Source: a virus
Reading direction: 5' to 3' (one strand)
Length of the DNA: 43,279 nt
Virus record (IMG/VR): IMGVR_UViG_3300015076_000005
Span: 1-43,279 of that record
This document shows positions 32,420 to 38,335 of this stretch, piece by piece; position 1 is the first letter of the stretch; every line of letters begins with the position of its first letter. Made by a program: the position numbers and the translations under genes. The notes under the pieces are model-generated. The model was not told the origin of the DNA. It did not search any database and was given only the letters and a program-made list of their open reading frames with translations.

Positions 32420-32703
32420 TGGGGCTTCAGATCCACCCCAAAGTTATTGGGGTCACCACGATTTCTGCCATCGACGGGCTGATCCTGTTCGCCGTGGAGT
32501 CGTACTTCCACATCGTGGTCCCGCCCGACATCATTGCCTACGTGTTCACGATCAGCGTGGCGATCACCGGGTGGTTGGTTCCTGGGCCGATGCCCAACGA
32601 TCCTCCACCTGGTCCAGCTCCGGTGTCGGTACTACCGGGTAATTCGCAGATGCTGGAGTATCACGATCCGTCTGAGACGATGGGGACCCCGCCAGAAGTC
32701 TGA
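32419..32703 (+). CDS. Holin candidate 2 (94 aa)
   Basis: The ATG 32419 overlaps the previous stop. Two hydrophobic spans (about residues 10-30 and 35-54, e.g. VIGVTTISAIDGLILFAVES and IIAYVFTISVAITGWLV) are followed by a Pro-rich cytoplasmic tail. This layout is seen in second holins of actinophages that sit beside the first. Last gene of the rightward block. Confidence 0.65.
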   Translation: MGLQIHPKVIGVTTISAIDGLILFAVESYFHIVVPPDIIAYVFTISVAITGWLVPGPMPNDPPPGPAPVSVLPGNSQMLEYHDPSETMGTPPEV

Positions 32704-32713
32704 GGGGGTCCCC
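32682..32713. terminator. Bidirectional terminator between convergent blocks
   Basis: GGGGACCCC at 32682-32690 and GGGGTCCCC at 32705-32713 form a perfect 9-bp stem spanning the end of holin candidate 2. It lies just before the stop of the first convergent minus-strand gene at 32721. A U-run is absent, but position suggests it stops transcription from both sides. Confidence 0.6.
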
Positions 32714-32720
32714 TGCTCGG

Positions 32721-32930
32721 CTAGATCGGCTTGGGATCGGGGTACTTTCGCTCCCAGCAGGCGATGTACCCGCAAACCGGGCACATGGTCTGTTCGTGGG
32801 TCTTTCGCATTCCTGCGGCCCACTTCATCCAGGCGGTGAAATCGGAGGGTCCGCGCGTGTGCCGCTTGGCTGCTTCGGGGCACTCCTCCATCTTTCTGCA
32901 GACTCCTGTGGGCCGGGCCCAGAGCGCCAT
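32721..32930 (-). CDS. Small zinc-binding-like protein (69 aa)
   Basis: The start is ATG 32930 with ggaggac upstream; it overlaps the preceding stop (TAATG). Cys-containing segments GVCRKMEECPEAAKRH and MCPVCGYIACWERKYPDP suggest a zinc site built from two halves. Several Trp and basic residues point to nucleic-acid contacts. It is the last gene of the right minus block. No family recognised. Confidence 0.6.
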   Translation of the reverse strand: MALWARPTGVCRKMEECPEAAKRHTRGPSDFTAWMKWAAGMRKTHEQTMCPVCGYIACWERKYPDPKPI

Positions 32931-33022
32931 TACTTCGTCCTCCGAATTCTGATGATCAGGTAACCGACGTACAGGGTGGTAAGGGCCGTCGCACCGACCC
33001 ACCACCACTCTGCAGGATTCAC
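32930..33022 (-). CDS. 30-aa single-span membrane microprotein
   Basis: The GTG 33022 overlaps the ParB-like stop as GTGA, and its TAA overlaps the next ATG. The sequence is a Trp-rich start (NPAEWWWVG), a hydrophobic span (ATALTTLYVGYLII) and a basic cytoplasmic tail (RIRRTK), a type of topology with N-out. Strict coupling to the ParB-like gene suggests co-production. Function unknown. Confidence 0.55.
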   Translation of the reverse strand: MNPAEWWWVGATALTTLYVGYLIIRIRRTK

Positions 33023-34320
33023 TTGAGCTTGATCCCCAGCTGTCCGAGGATCTTCTTCTCGATCGCCGACCACTTGTACTTGGATTCGGTGAGCTGCCGG
33101 ACATACTCCTGGACGAAGACCCACTCGGCCTTGCTCAACTGGTACGACGTGGCGTGGGCGTCAGCGGCTCCAAGGATGGATTCGGAGAAGCCGATGATGA
33201 GGAATCTGAGGATGTCAAGGGGATCATCGGCCTCCACCAGTTTGCGAGGATTCACGGGGATGTTGATCTCCACATTCCTTGCCTTGAATGCATCCTGGAT
33301 TCGGCCGGGAGATAGCTCACTGAGCAGAGCTTCCATCATCAGGGAGTAGGTCACCTCGTTGATAGCTTTCCGACCGGCCTTCTCGCGAGCCTCACGGGTT
33401 GCGCGCCACTCCTTGTTCGTCTCCCTGGTCTTCTTGGCCGTCTCGCGGCTGCTGAGAGCAAGATCCTGCCCCGTGCTGTTGGACCCTGACGTTTGCCCCG
33501 TGTTGACGTTGTAGCCCGAGTACAGGGCCTCATGGACCGCCGGGGTGGTGCAGACCTCGACCGCCTTCCCATCCCACTTGATGATGTAGGCGTGGCAGGC
33601 GTACTTGCGGTGCTTGGCCGTGGTCATGTTGACCTTGCGCTCGTAGGAGTCCTCCCACTTGCCCAGAGCGGCCACGCCCTTGACATCGCTGGTGCTCTCG
33701 GGGATCCCCAGGGCATCGAACTTGGCACGCACTGCGGTCATGTTCTTGACGGTTTCCCAGCGGTCGACGAGGCGCTCGGCATCGTAGCTGGTCACGAAGT
33801 CCTTCTGCGGGAGCAGCTCGGCCCACTGCTCAGGAGTCGCCTCCATGATCAGGGGCTTCAGGGTACGAAGCTCCGCGATTCCCAGCCGGCCGGACTCGAG
33901 GCCCTCTTTCACGACCTCGGGTGCGACGTGGATTAGCTGCCAGTCCTCGGCCACCATGAAGGTGTTCCTGGTCTTGATGGTCGCGGGATCCTCACCAAGC
34001 TCGATCAGCTGCTGCACTGCGGAGGCAGTCTCCTCGAGGGTCAGGTCCAGTCGCTGGGTGTTCTCCGCGAACTGGGCGCGCTGGTGGTGGTTCTCCTCCC
34101 GCACGATGGCGGGAATGGTGGCCCAGCCAACCTCACGGGCCGCAGCCAGCCTGCGGTGGCCGGTGACCACCACGTAGCGATCCTCGACCGCCCTGACGTT
34201 GATGGGCTGGAGCAGCCCGATGTGGGCCAGCGACTCGGCCAGGGGAGTGATGTCCCCCAGCTCCCTGCGCTGCTGCTCTTCGACGTCGATGAGTTCGATG
34301 GGTACGTCTGCGTAGTTCAT
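33019..34320 (-). CDS. ParB-like DNA-binding protein (433 aa)
   Basis: The start is ATG 34320 with aaggaggtcaa. The N-terminal ParB/Sulfiredoxin-type domain shows LGDITPLAESLAHIGLLQPI and TGHRRLAAAREVG (GHRR 54-57), then a helix-turn-helix-like part (RLDLTLEETASAVQQLIELG). ParB proteins bind centromere-like sites and clamp DNA using CTP; phage versions may act in regulation or DNA protection. The C-terminal 200 residues are helical with a Lys/Arg/Glu-rich stretch (ETAKKTRETNKEWRATREAR). No ParA partner was found. Confidence 0.75.
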   Translation of the reverse strand: MNYADVPIELIDVEEQQRRELGDITPLAESLAHIGLLQPINVRAVEDRYVVVTGHRRLAAAREVGWATIPAIVREENHHQRAQFAENTQRLDLTLEETASAVQQLIELGEDPATIKTRNTFMVAEDWQLIHVAPEVVKEGLESGRLGIAELRTLKPLIMEATPEQWAELLPQKDFVTSYDAERLVDRWETVKNMTAVRAKFDALGIPESTSDVKGVAALGKWEDSYERKVNMTTAKHRKYACHAYIIKWDGKAVEVCTTPAVHEALYSGYNVNTGQTSGSNSTGQDLALSSRETAKKTRETNKEWRATREAREKAGRKAINEVTYSLMMEALLSELSPGRIQDAFKARNVEINIPVNPRKLVEADDPLDILRFLIIGFSESILGAADAHATSYQLSKAEWVFVQEYVRQLTESKYKWSAIEKKILGQLGIKLK

Positions 34321-34643
34321 TTGACCTCCTTGGTACTGCGACTGATGATGTTGTCGAGGGTGGTTTTCTTACCGTTGATCTCAAAGTTCATGAGCTTGTT
34401 GGCAAGAGCCTCGAACCGGTTGACGATCTTCTCGGTAGAACGCTTGATGTTCTCGTTCATGCTGAGGGCGAGTGTCTCGAGTTGTTTACCGACCTCAGTG
34501 GCAATGGCATCTCCGACGTGGCGTGGGATTGAGGACTTGATAGCCTGATCGACCTTGACCGCGGTCTTGATCTCGGCTCGGAGATCCTTGATGGCCTGGT
34601 GGGCTTCGCGGACGGCTTCTTTGAGTTCCTCGACCTCGGTCAT
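34317..34643 (-). CDS. Coiled-coil protein (108 aa)
   Basis: The ATG 34643 overlaps the previous stop. It is nearly all helix with heptads (TEVEELKEAVREAHQAIKDL; MNENIKRSTEKIVNRFEALA). Its final codons (STKEVK) contain the ribosome-binding box of the ParB-like gene. Probably an oligomeric partner of a neighbour. No family recognised. Confidence 0.65.
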   Translation of the reverse strand: MTEVEELKEAVREAHQAIKDLRAEIKTAVKVDQAIKSSIPRHVGDAIATEVGKQLETLALSMNENIKRSTEKIVNRFEALANKLMNFEINGKKTTLDNIISRSTKEVK

Positions 34644-35107
34644 TGGATGACGAGTTCAGGATTCTTTCGAGTCCTGAGTTGAAGCAGACGGACGGCCGCC
34701 GGACCGCCGTTGTCAATGGCTTTGCGAACGGCACGACCATCCACCTTGACTTTCTCGACGAGCTTGATCTTCTTTCCCGTGAACTCCTCAGTGATCAGTT
34801 CACTCGCGCGGTTCCGGTCGTTCTCGGTCGGGAACGTGGTTTCGAGAATGAAAGATGCGAGGGCGGGATACTCCTCGGCGATCTCGTCGGGATACTCCCA
34901 TGTGGATCCGGTGACGGTGGCCTTGCGACCGTCTGTGAGGACTGCCACGGCACCCTCTTCGCGGAGTTCGGCCTGGATGTACCGGCGTACTCCGTAATAC
35001 CAGTTTTGAATTGTCTTGAGCTTCTCGAGCTGGGCATCGTAGAACTCGATGAGTTCAGGAAGTGGTGTCCCCTCCATATCGGGGAGTTGGACTGTGATCT
35101 CCTGCAA
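34640..35107 (-). CDS. Hypothetical protein (155 aa)
   Basis: TTG 35107 is chosen because aaggaggtcaaa lies directly before it; a longer frame to 35161 lacks such a site. It has an N-terminal strand (QEITVQLPDMEG), a helix (FYDAQLEKLKTIQNWYYGVR), a central beta segment (VAVLTDGRKATVTGSTWEYP) and a helical, basic C-terminus with LRTRKNPELVIQ. No recognised domain. It overlaps the coiled-coil gene by four bases. Confidence 0.65.
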   Translation of the reverse strand: MQEITVQLPDMEGTPLPELIEFYDAQLEKLKTIQNWYYGVRRYIQAELREEGAVAVLTDGRKATVTGSTWEYPDEIAEEYPALASFILETTFPTENDRNRASELITEEFTGKKIKLVEKVKVDGRAVRKAIDNGGPAAVRLLQLRTRKNPELVIQ

Positions 35108-35288
35108 TTTGACCTCCTTGTGGTTGTGGTGCGTCCTCTCCGAAGTAGATGACGCCTTCAATGGTTTCGGGCCAGATGCACCCGTGGTCGCAGCGGTGGT
35201 GTCCCTGGTGGCCGCGGCGTTTCTTGCAGCCGTGTGAGCTCCAGTAGGTGCGGCACCGATCTTCTACTGGGACTGGGCCTCCTCTCAC
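35055..35288 (-). CDS. Cys/His-rich zinc-binding-like protein (77 aa)
   Basis: The GTG 35288 overlaps the preceding stop (GTGA). The pattern RCRTYWSSHGCKKRRGHQGH followed by HRCDHGC gives regularly spaced Cys and His, as in small treble-clef proteins I associate with actinophages. The C-terminal 25 residues are disordered and overlap the next gene's first 53 bases. That overlap lowers certainty. Confidence 0.45.
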   Translation of the reverse strand: MRGGPVPVEDRCRTYWSSHGCKKRRGHQGHHRCDHGCIWPETIEGVIYFGEDAPQPQGGQIAGDHSPTPRYGGDTTS

Positions 35289-35539
35289 TTCCCCTCCTTG
35301 GTAGTACGGAGAGCCGCCAGAATTCGGAGGGCTCGGTCATGGGCCATCAACTTCTGCATCGGTTCGGCGCGTTTGCCGATAGGCATGTAAAACCGCCACC
35401 ACGGCTTCTCCGGCATCAAAGACACGAGCAACTGATTCCATTCCGCCTCGGTCACCACGTAGCTTTCTAGCTGCTCGGCAGCGTCAGGTTCCATCACGGC
35501 CTTCCTTGGAAGGTGACCCCACCCCAAGGCGTCATTCAT
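35285..35539 (-). CDS. Mosaic small protein with RTTKEG tail (84 aa)
   Basis: ATG 35539 lies behind the GGAGG carried by the repeat at the previous gene's end. ATG 35494 (MEPDAAEQ) is an alternative with its own aaggaagg site, and its surrounding DNA is identical to the start of 37039-37398. The body (EAEWNQLLVSLMPEKPWWRF) is alpha-helical and the C-terminus is ILAALRTTKEGK. No family recognised. Confidence 0.6.
   Translation of the reverse strand: MNDALGWGHLPRKAVMEPDAAEQLESYVVTEAEWNQLLVSLMPEKPWWRFYMPIGKRAEPMQKLMAHDRALRILAALRTTKEGK
35291..35319 (-). repeat. Type-A tail/RBS repeat, copy 1
   Basis: The copy reads ccctccttggtagtacgg then agagccgcc on the plus strand. On the minus strand it encodes (A)ALRTTKEG and contains the ribosome-binding site AAGGAGG for the next gene. 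CTCC and GGAG within it could pair and hide that site. Confidence 0.75.
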
Positions 35540-35825
35540 GCTCCCCCTCCTTGGTAGTACGGAGAGCCGCCAGGCGATCAGCCAGCCAGTCGAGAGTCCC
35601 GCTTTGCGCGCCCTCGATCCCGTTGGTGTTCATGTAGGTGGCGTGTTCAGCCGCGATGACAGAAGCTCGACGCAGGATCTCCTCCTCGCTGGGGCTGGCT
35701 GTACGGAGGTGACTGATTTCGGCCAGAAGGAACTCAATGTCGTTGTAGTGCCATGGGCTCACGCCACCCGCCGAGAAGGTGCGCCCTAGCAGCCTTGCCT
35801 TGATGTCCTCTACCGGATCACCCAT
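35532..35825 (-). CDS. Mosaic small protein with RTTKEGE tail (97 aa)
   Basis: ATG 35825 (MGDPVEDIKARLLG) follows the repeat-borne ribosome-binding site and overlaps the previous stop. The opening matches DRIEEIKARLG in gene 36544-36864. A segment ASPSEEEILRRASVIAAEH matches AASPSEEVLKLADEL in gene 37039-37398, with 21 identical bases. It ends LAALRTTKEGEHE. Function unknown. Confidence 0.65.
   Translation of the reverse strand: MGDPVEDIKARLLGRTFSAGGVSPWHYNDIEFLLAEISHLRTASPSEEEILRRASVIAAEHATYMNTNGIEGAQSGTLDWLADRLAALRTTKEGEHE
35542..35573 (-). repeat. Type-A tail/RBS repeat, copy 2
   Basis: This copy is identical to copies 1, 3 and 5 across ctccttggtagtacggag and the following agccgcc. It encodes LAALRTTKEGE and carries the ribosome-binding site of gene 35285-35539. 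Confidence 0.75.
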
Positions 35826-36117
35826 CCTCCCCCTCCTTGGTAGTACGGAGAGCCGCCGGGAGACTGACCGTGAGGCCGCCAGTGACGGTCGCGTGGTACG
35901 CAGCAACGTGGGTGAACAGGTCGTGCCGCAGCATCTGAACGGGCGGGTTGCCGTCGCGGGAAGTCCACTCGATCACCACTGCGCAGTAGGGGCACTTCAC
36001 GTTCCAGACGGTGACTCCTGCCGTAGGAACGGGCCGGGTCGAATGCGCAGAGGGGTTCTTGATCCACTCATCAACCTTCCGGCGTAGGGGATCGAACGCG
36101 GGATCAACGTAGTCCAT
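35818..36117 (-). CDS. Zinc-finger-like mosaic protein (99 aa)
   Basis: ATG 36117 overlaps the previous gene's end. Segment VKCPYCAVVIEWTSRDG, then HDLFTHVAAYH, gives CxxC...HxxxxHxxxxH, a likely zinc finger for DNA, RNA or protein. It ends LPAALRTTKEGEDG from repeat copy 3. The next gene begins eight bases before its stop. Confidence 0.65.
   Translation of the reverse strand: MDYVDPAFDPLRRKVDEWIKNPSAHSTRPVPTAGVTVWNVKCPYCAVVIEWTSRDGNPPVQMLRHDLFTHVAAYHATVTGGLTVSLPAALRTTKEGEDG
35826..35857 (-). repeat. Type-A tail/RBS repeat, copy 3
   Basis: This copy encodes AALRTTKEGE at the end of the zinc-finger-like gene and supplies AAGGAGG to gene 35532-35825. Confidence 0.75.
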
Positions 36118-36547
36118 GTGTTTCCTCCTTGGTAGTACAGAGAGCCGCGAGAGCTGAGCCTAAGAGCGGCGTAGCGTCACCACCACCAGCGTAGGTGCGC
36201 GACATCCCGACCGGGTTCCGGGGCTTGTGATGCTTAGCATTAGCCTCGGTCTGGCGTTGAATCTGGAAGTCGATAGGCAGGCCGGTGCGCTGCCGCAGGT
36301 AGTCGCCCAGCGCCAGGGATAGTAGCTCCCAGAGTTGCGCCGGATTCCAACTGGAAACGTCCACGCCAAAGAGGGAGTCAAAGGCGCGGTCATCGAGAAT
36401 GAGGCGGATATCCACGTCGCGGTGGTCCGGCTTCTCCATCGCAGACCCGACGAGATATGGCGGTCCGTCGAAGGCGCGCCTGATGAGTCCGCAGGCCACG
36501 TCGAGGTTGTAGAGGTCGGCGGTTGTGAGGTACCCAGCTGCCTTCAC
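36104..36547 (-). CDS. Nucleotidyltransferase-fold protein (147 aa)
   Basis: GTG 36547 overlaps the preceding stop (GTGA). Key residues of a polymerase-beta-type NTase are present: GS at 34-35 (YLVGSAMEKP), D44 and D46 (HRDVDIRLILDD), and a third Asp at 93 (LPIDFQIQ). Such proteins transfer nucleotides to small molecules, RNA or proteins; some are toxins or anti-phage enzymes. The tail is LAALCTTKEETHG from a diverged type-A repeat. Substrate unknown. Confidence 0.65.
   Translation of the reverse strand: MKAAGYLTTADLYNLDVACGLIRRAFDGPPYLVGSAMEKPDHRDVDIRLILDDRAFDSLFGVDVSSWNPAQLWELLSLALGDYLRQRTGLPIDFQIQRQTEANAKHHKPRNPVGMSRTYAGGGDATPLLGSALAALCTTKEETHGLR
36123..36148 (-). repeat. Type-A tail/RBS repeat, diverged copy 4
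   Basis: This copy reads cctccttggtagtacaga then gagccgcg, with two changes relative to the others. It encodes ALCTTKE and still carries AAGGAGG for gene 35818-36117. Confidence 0.65.
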
Positions 36548-36864
36548 TCTTTCCCCTCCCGCTTCGCTAGAGCCGCGTGGTATTTCTCGCGCCATACGAT
36601 GGCAGCGCCTTGCCACTCGTCCGACTGCTTCCCCCAGTTGCCGCCTGAGGCGTTAGCGATTAGCCACCATGCAGTTTCAGCCAGGTCTATGAGGGCTTCG
36701 GATTCCTCCAATCGTTCCAGCAGGTAGGCGATGTCCTCTGGGGCGTGGGCGATGAACTCGGCATCCTCTGTGCGCCCCGTTTGGGCAACGAGGTCGTTGT
36801 CATACCAAGAGGACGTGGTGGCGGCCCCCAGCCTCGCCTTGATTTCCTCGATTCGATCAGCCAT
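36544..36864 (-). CDS. Mosaic small protein with LAKREGKE tail (106 aa)
   Basis: ATG 36864 (MADRIEEIKARLG) overlaps the previous stop. The sequence EFIAHAPEDIAYLLERLEES is of a kind I associate with actinophage proteins of unknown function. The acidic helices could mediate binding to a partner. It ends ALAKREGKE from a type-B repeat, which also contains the next gene's ribosome-binding site (gcgggaggggaa). Confidence 0.65.
   Translation of the reverse strand: MADRIEEIKARLGAATTSSWYDNDLVAQTGRTEDAEFIAHAPEDIAYLLERLEESEALIDLAETAWWLIANASGGNWGKQSDEWQGAAIVWREKYHAALAKREGKE
36550..36577 (-). repeat. Type-B tail/RBS repeat, copy 1
   Basis: The plus-strand reading is cccctcccgcttcgctag then agccgcg. 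On the minus strand it encodes (A)LAKREGK and carries GGGAGGGG before the next GTG start. It plays the same role as the type-A repeats with a different sequence. Confidence 0.65.
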
Positions 36865-37042
36865 CCTTCCCCTCCCGCTTCGCTAGATAGGCGTCAAGGG
36901 CGGCGAACAAAATGGCGCTACCTATAGTACGGAGAAGCCTGACAACCCGCCAGATGAGCACGCCAATAGTGGCTATCAGCAGGGCCAGCAGGTTCGTGGT
37001 CTGTGCTTCGCCCACCGTGGTCAGGCATTCATTCGGACTCAC
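36857..37042 (-). CDS. Membrane mosaic microprotein (61 aa)
   Basis: GTG 37042 overlaps the preceding stop (GTGA). A hydrophobic span (about residues 15-35, TNLLALLIATIGVLIWRVV) is followed by LLRTIGSAILFAALDAY and the type-B tail LAKREGKDG. The LLRTI codons contain a degraded type-A copy (cggagaagcc at 36932-36941), as if type B was added after type A decayed. Confidence 0.55.
   Translation of the reverse strand: MSPNECLTTVGEAQTTNLLALLIATIGVLIWRVVRLLRTIGSAILFAALDAYLAKREGKDG
36865..36893 (-). repeat. Type-B tail/RBS repeat, copy 2
   Basis: This copy shares cccctcccgcttcgctag with type-B copy 1. It encodes YLAKREGK and supplies the ribosome-binding site of gene 36544-36864. Confidence 0.65.
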
Positions 37043-37398
37043 CGCTCCCCCTCCTTGGTAGTACGGAGAGCCGCCCGAGCCGCGAGGAAGGCATCGACCG
37101 CTCTAGATACCACCTTGCTGTCACGGATCAGAATGTCCAGCGGGTACTTCAGGCTGTGGTCAGCTTCCATTACGGTGACTCGGTGCGCGAGTTCATCAGC
37201 CAGCTTCAGCACCTCCTCGCTGGGGCTGGCTGCCAGACCGGCTCGGTAGCCCCTGTCGTAGCCCATGGTTGTGAAACTGACGATCACGGGCGACTCCCCG
37301 GTCACCGCTCCGTCCATGCCGTTGGCGTCCCATGCCGCCTTCGCATCCGGGGTCATGTCGTAGTGCCAGAGTTCCTTCTCGGCAGCGTCAGGTTCCAT
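37039..37398 (-). CDS. Mosaic small protein with RTTKEGER tail (119 aa)
   Basis: ATG 37398 overlaps the RusA stop by one base (TGATG), and its first codons (MEPDAAEK) lie in 24 bases identical to 35474-35497. The body has two helices (VLKLADELAHRVTVMEADHS; SRAVDAFLAARA) and the shared module AASPSEEVL. It ends AALRTTKEGER. No family recognised. Confidence 0.65.
   Translation of the reverse strand: MEPDAAEKELWHYDMTPDAKAAWDANGMDGAVTGESPVIVSFTTMGYDRGYRAGLAASPSEEVLKLADELAHRVTVMEADHSLKYPLDILIRDSKVVSRAVDAFLAARAALRTTKEGER
37045..37075 (-). repeat. Type-A tail/RBS repeat, copy 5
   Basis: This copy is identical to copies 1-3 over the core. It encodes RAALRTTKEGE and supplies the ribosome-binding site of gene 36857-37042. 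Confidence 0.75.
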
Positions 37399-37823
37399 CA
37401 CTCGATCTCCTCGATCACGACGTGCCAGCCGGGGTGGTCGGAGTACTGCTTTTCCGTCGTGAGTACGCACACTTGAGCGTCGTCGATCCAGACAGCGTGT
37501 GACCTGGTGCATGCATCAAAAATCGTCTTGATGTAGTTGTCGATATCAGGCTTGACGATGGGTCGTGGTCGGCGTCGGGCTGACACAGATGGTGGGCGAT
37601 TGATTCGCGCAGTGATATGGACTCGAAGTGCTCCCTGTAGTGGATCAGCGTGATCTCCGAGAACTGCACCGATTCGATCCCGTATAACGTCTTCAGCACG
37701 ACGGTTCTTGGCAGCCTTGTAGATGACTGCGTGCCCTTTGATGACTGCGGTACGGGGTCGGGCGGAAGCGACAGGTTCCTCTGGGACATCGAATTCGTAC
37801 CTCCTGTGGGTGGGGCCCCCCAA
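37398..37823 (-). CDS. rusA: RusA-like Holliday junction resolvase
   Basis: RusA cuts branched DNA at Holliday junctions before packaging. The opening FDVPEEPVASARPRTAV fits RusA's VPG.P..K.RPR start, and KPDIDNYIKTIFDACT and WIDDAQV carry the acidic metal-binding residues. The start is unresolved. The only in-frame option is TTG 37823, inside a hairpin loop, while the good site AGGAGG (37800-37805) points to ATG 37789 in another frame. A sequencing indel or frameshift near 37790 is possible. Confidence 0.8.
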   Translation of the reverse strand: MGGPTHRRYEFDVPEEPVASARPRTAVIKGHAVIYKAAKNRRAEDVIRDRIGAVLGDHADPLQGALRVHITARINRPPSVSARRRPRPIVKPDIDNYIKTIFDACTRSHAVWIDDAQVCVLTTEKQYSDHPGWHVVIEEIE

Positions 37824-37833
37824 AGGGAGCCCC
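37812..37833. terminator. GC hairpin between RusA and the upstream small gene
   Basis: GGGGC at 37812-37816 pairs with GCCCC at 37829-37833, with an inner CCC/GGG stem and a small loop. On the plus strand a T-rich stretch (gttgttt) follows. It lies in the leader of the RusA gene. Confidence 0.45.
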
Positions 37834-37843
37834 GTTGTTTCTG

Positions 37844-38038
37844 CTATGCCTCGGCCTCCACGCCTTCGATGACTCCCTGGATCTCGTCGGTGCTGTAACC
37901 GCTGATGGTCACCGACTCCTCATCCGAGTTCTCACGACGGACGTGCTTGACGGACATCGACTTGTACTCCAGCCCGTGCTCCGCGAACAGGGTCCGAACG
38001 TCCTTGCGGAGCTGGCGCGTGTTGATCAACTTGGGCAT
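37844..38038 (-). CDS. Small hypothetical protein (64 aa)
   Basis: ATG 38038 has gaggaggacc upstream; the longer frame to 38065 is not needed. It has a basic N-terminal helix (PKLINTRQLRKDVRTLF), a strand (KSMSVKHVRRENSDEESVTI) and an acidic end (IQGVIEGVEAEA). It is the first gene of the right minus block, divergent from the Xre regulator, so it may be an early gene. Confidence 0.65.
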   Translation of the reverse strand: MPKLINTRQLRKDVRTLFAEHGLEYKSMSVKHVRRENSDEESVTISGYSTDEIQGVIEGVEAEA

Positions 38039-38095
38039 GGTCCTCCTCGGCCTCTCGGCCTCCATTTGAGTGTCGTTATAGCTTATCCTTATGGG
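38039..38095. promoter_or_regulatory. Divergent control region
   Basis: These 57 bases separate the minus-strand block from the plus-strand Xre gene. AT-rich TTATAGCTTATCCTTATGG at about 38075-38093 could hold -10 boxes for either direction and a binding site for the Xre protein. No perfect palindrome is visible. Confidence 0.4.
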
Positions 38096-38335
38096 GTGAG
38101 AAGTTTCACGCCGAAGAACAGTTTTCAGGGGATGAGGATGAAGGCGGGACTGAGACAGGTCGATGTGGCCGAACGGCTGGAGTGCTCACTTCAGACGGTC
38201 AAGGATTACGAGAACGGGAAGTACACCCCGGGGCTGGATGCCATCGGGATGTTGACCACGATCTACGAGGTTCCGGTTGGGGACCTCATCAACGCGCTGA
38301 AGGAGGTCAGGAATGGCAACGGTAATGGAAGGTGA
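38096..38335 (+). CDS. Xre/Cro-type helix-turn-helix regulator (79 aa)
   Basis: GTG 38096 is preferred for a full first helix; ATG 38132 would give 67 aa. The HTH region RMKAGLRQVDVAERLECSLQ then TVKDYENGKYTPGLDAIGML matches the HTH_3 layout. It ends in a helix (DLINALKEVRNG) overlapping the next gene by 23 bases. It is the only recognisable transcription factor here and probably controls the divergent promoter. A cI-like effector domain is absent. Confidence 0.8.
   Translation: MRSFTPKNSFQGMRMKAGLRQVDVAERLECSLQTVKDYENGKYTPGLDAIGMLTTIYEVPVGDLINALKEVRNGNGNGR

Noticed and set aside
35291-37075. CRISPR array from regularly recurring repeats
   Set aside because: The repeats are coding, unevenly spaced (about 200-900 bases) and have no spacer-like units.
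37415-37789. 124-aa minus-strand frame starting behind AGGAGG in the RusA region
   Set aside because: Its product has no protein-like pattern while the overlapping RusA frame has clear family motifs; kept only as evidence for a start problem.
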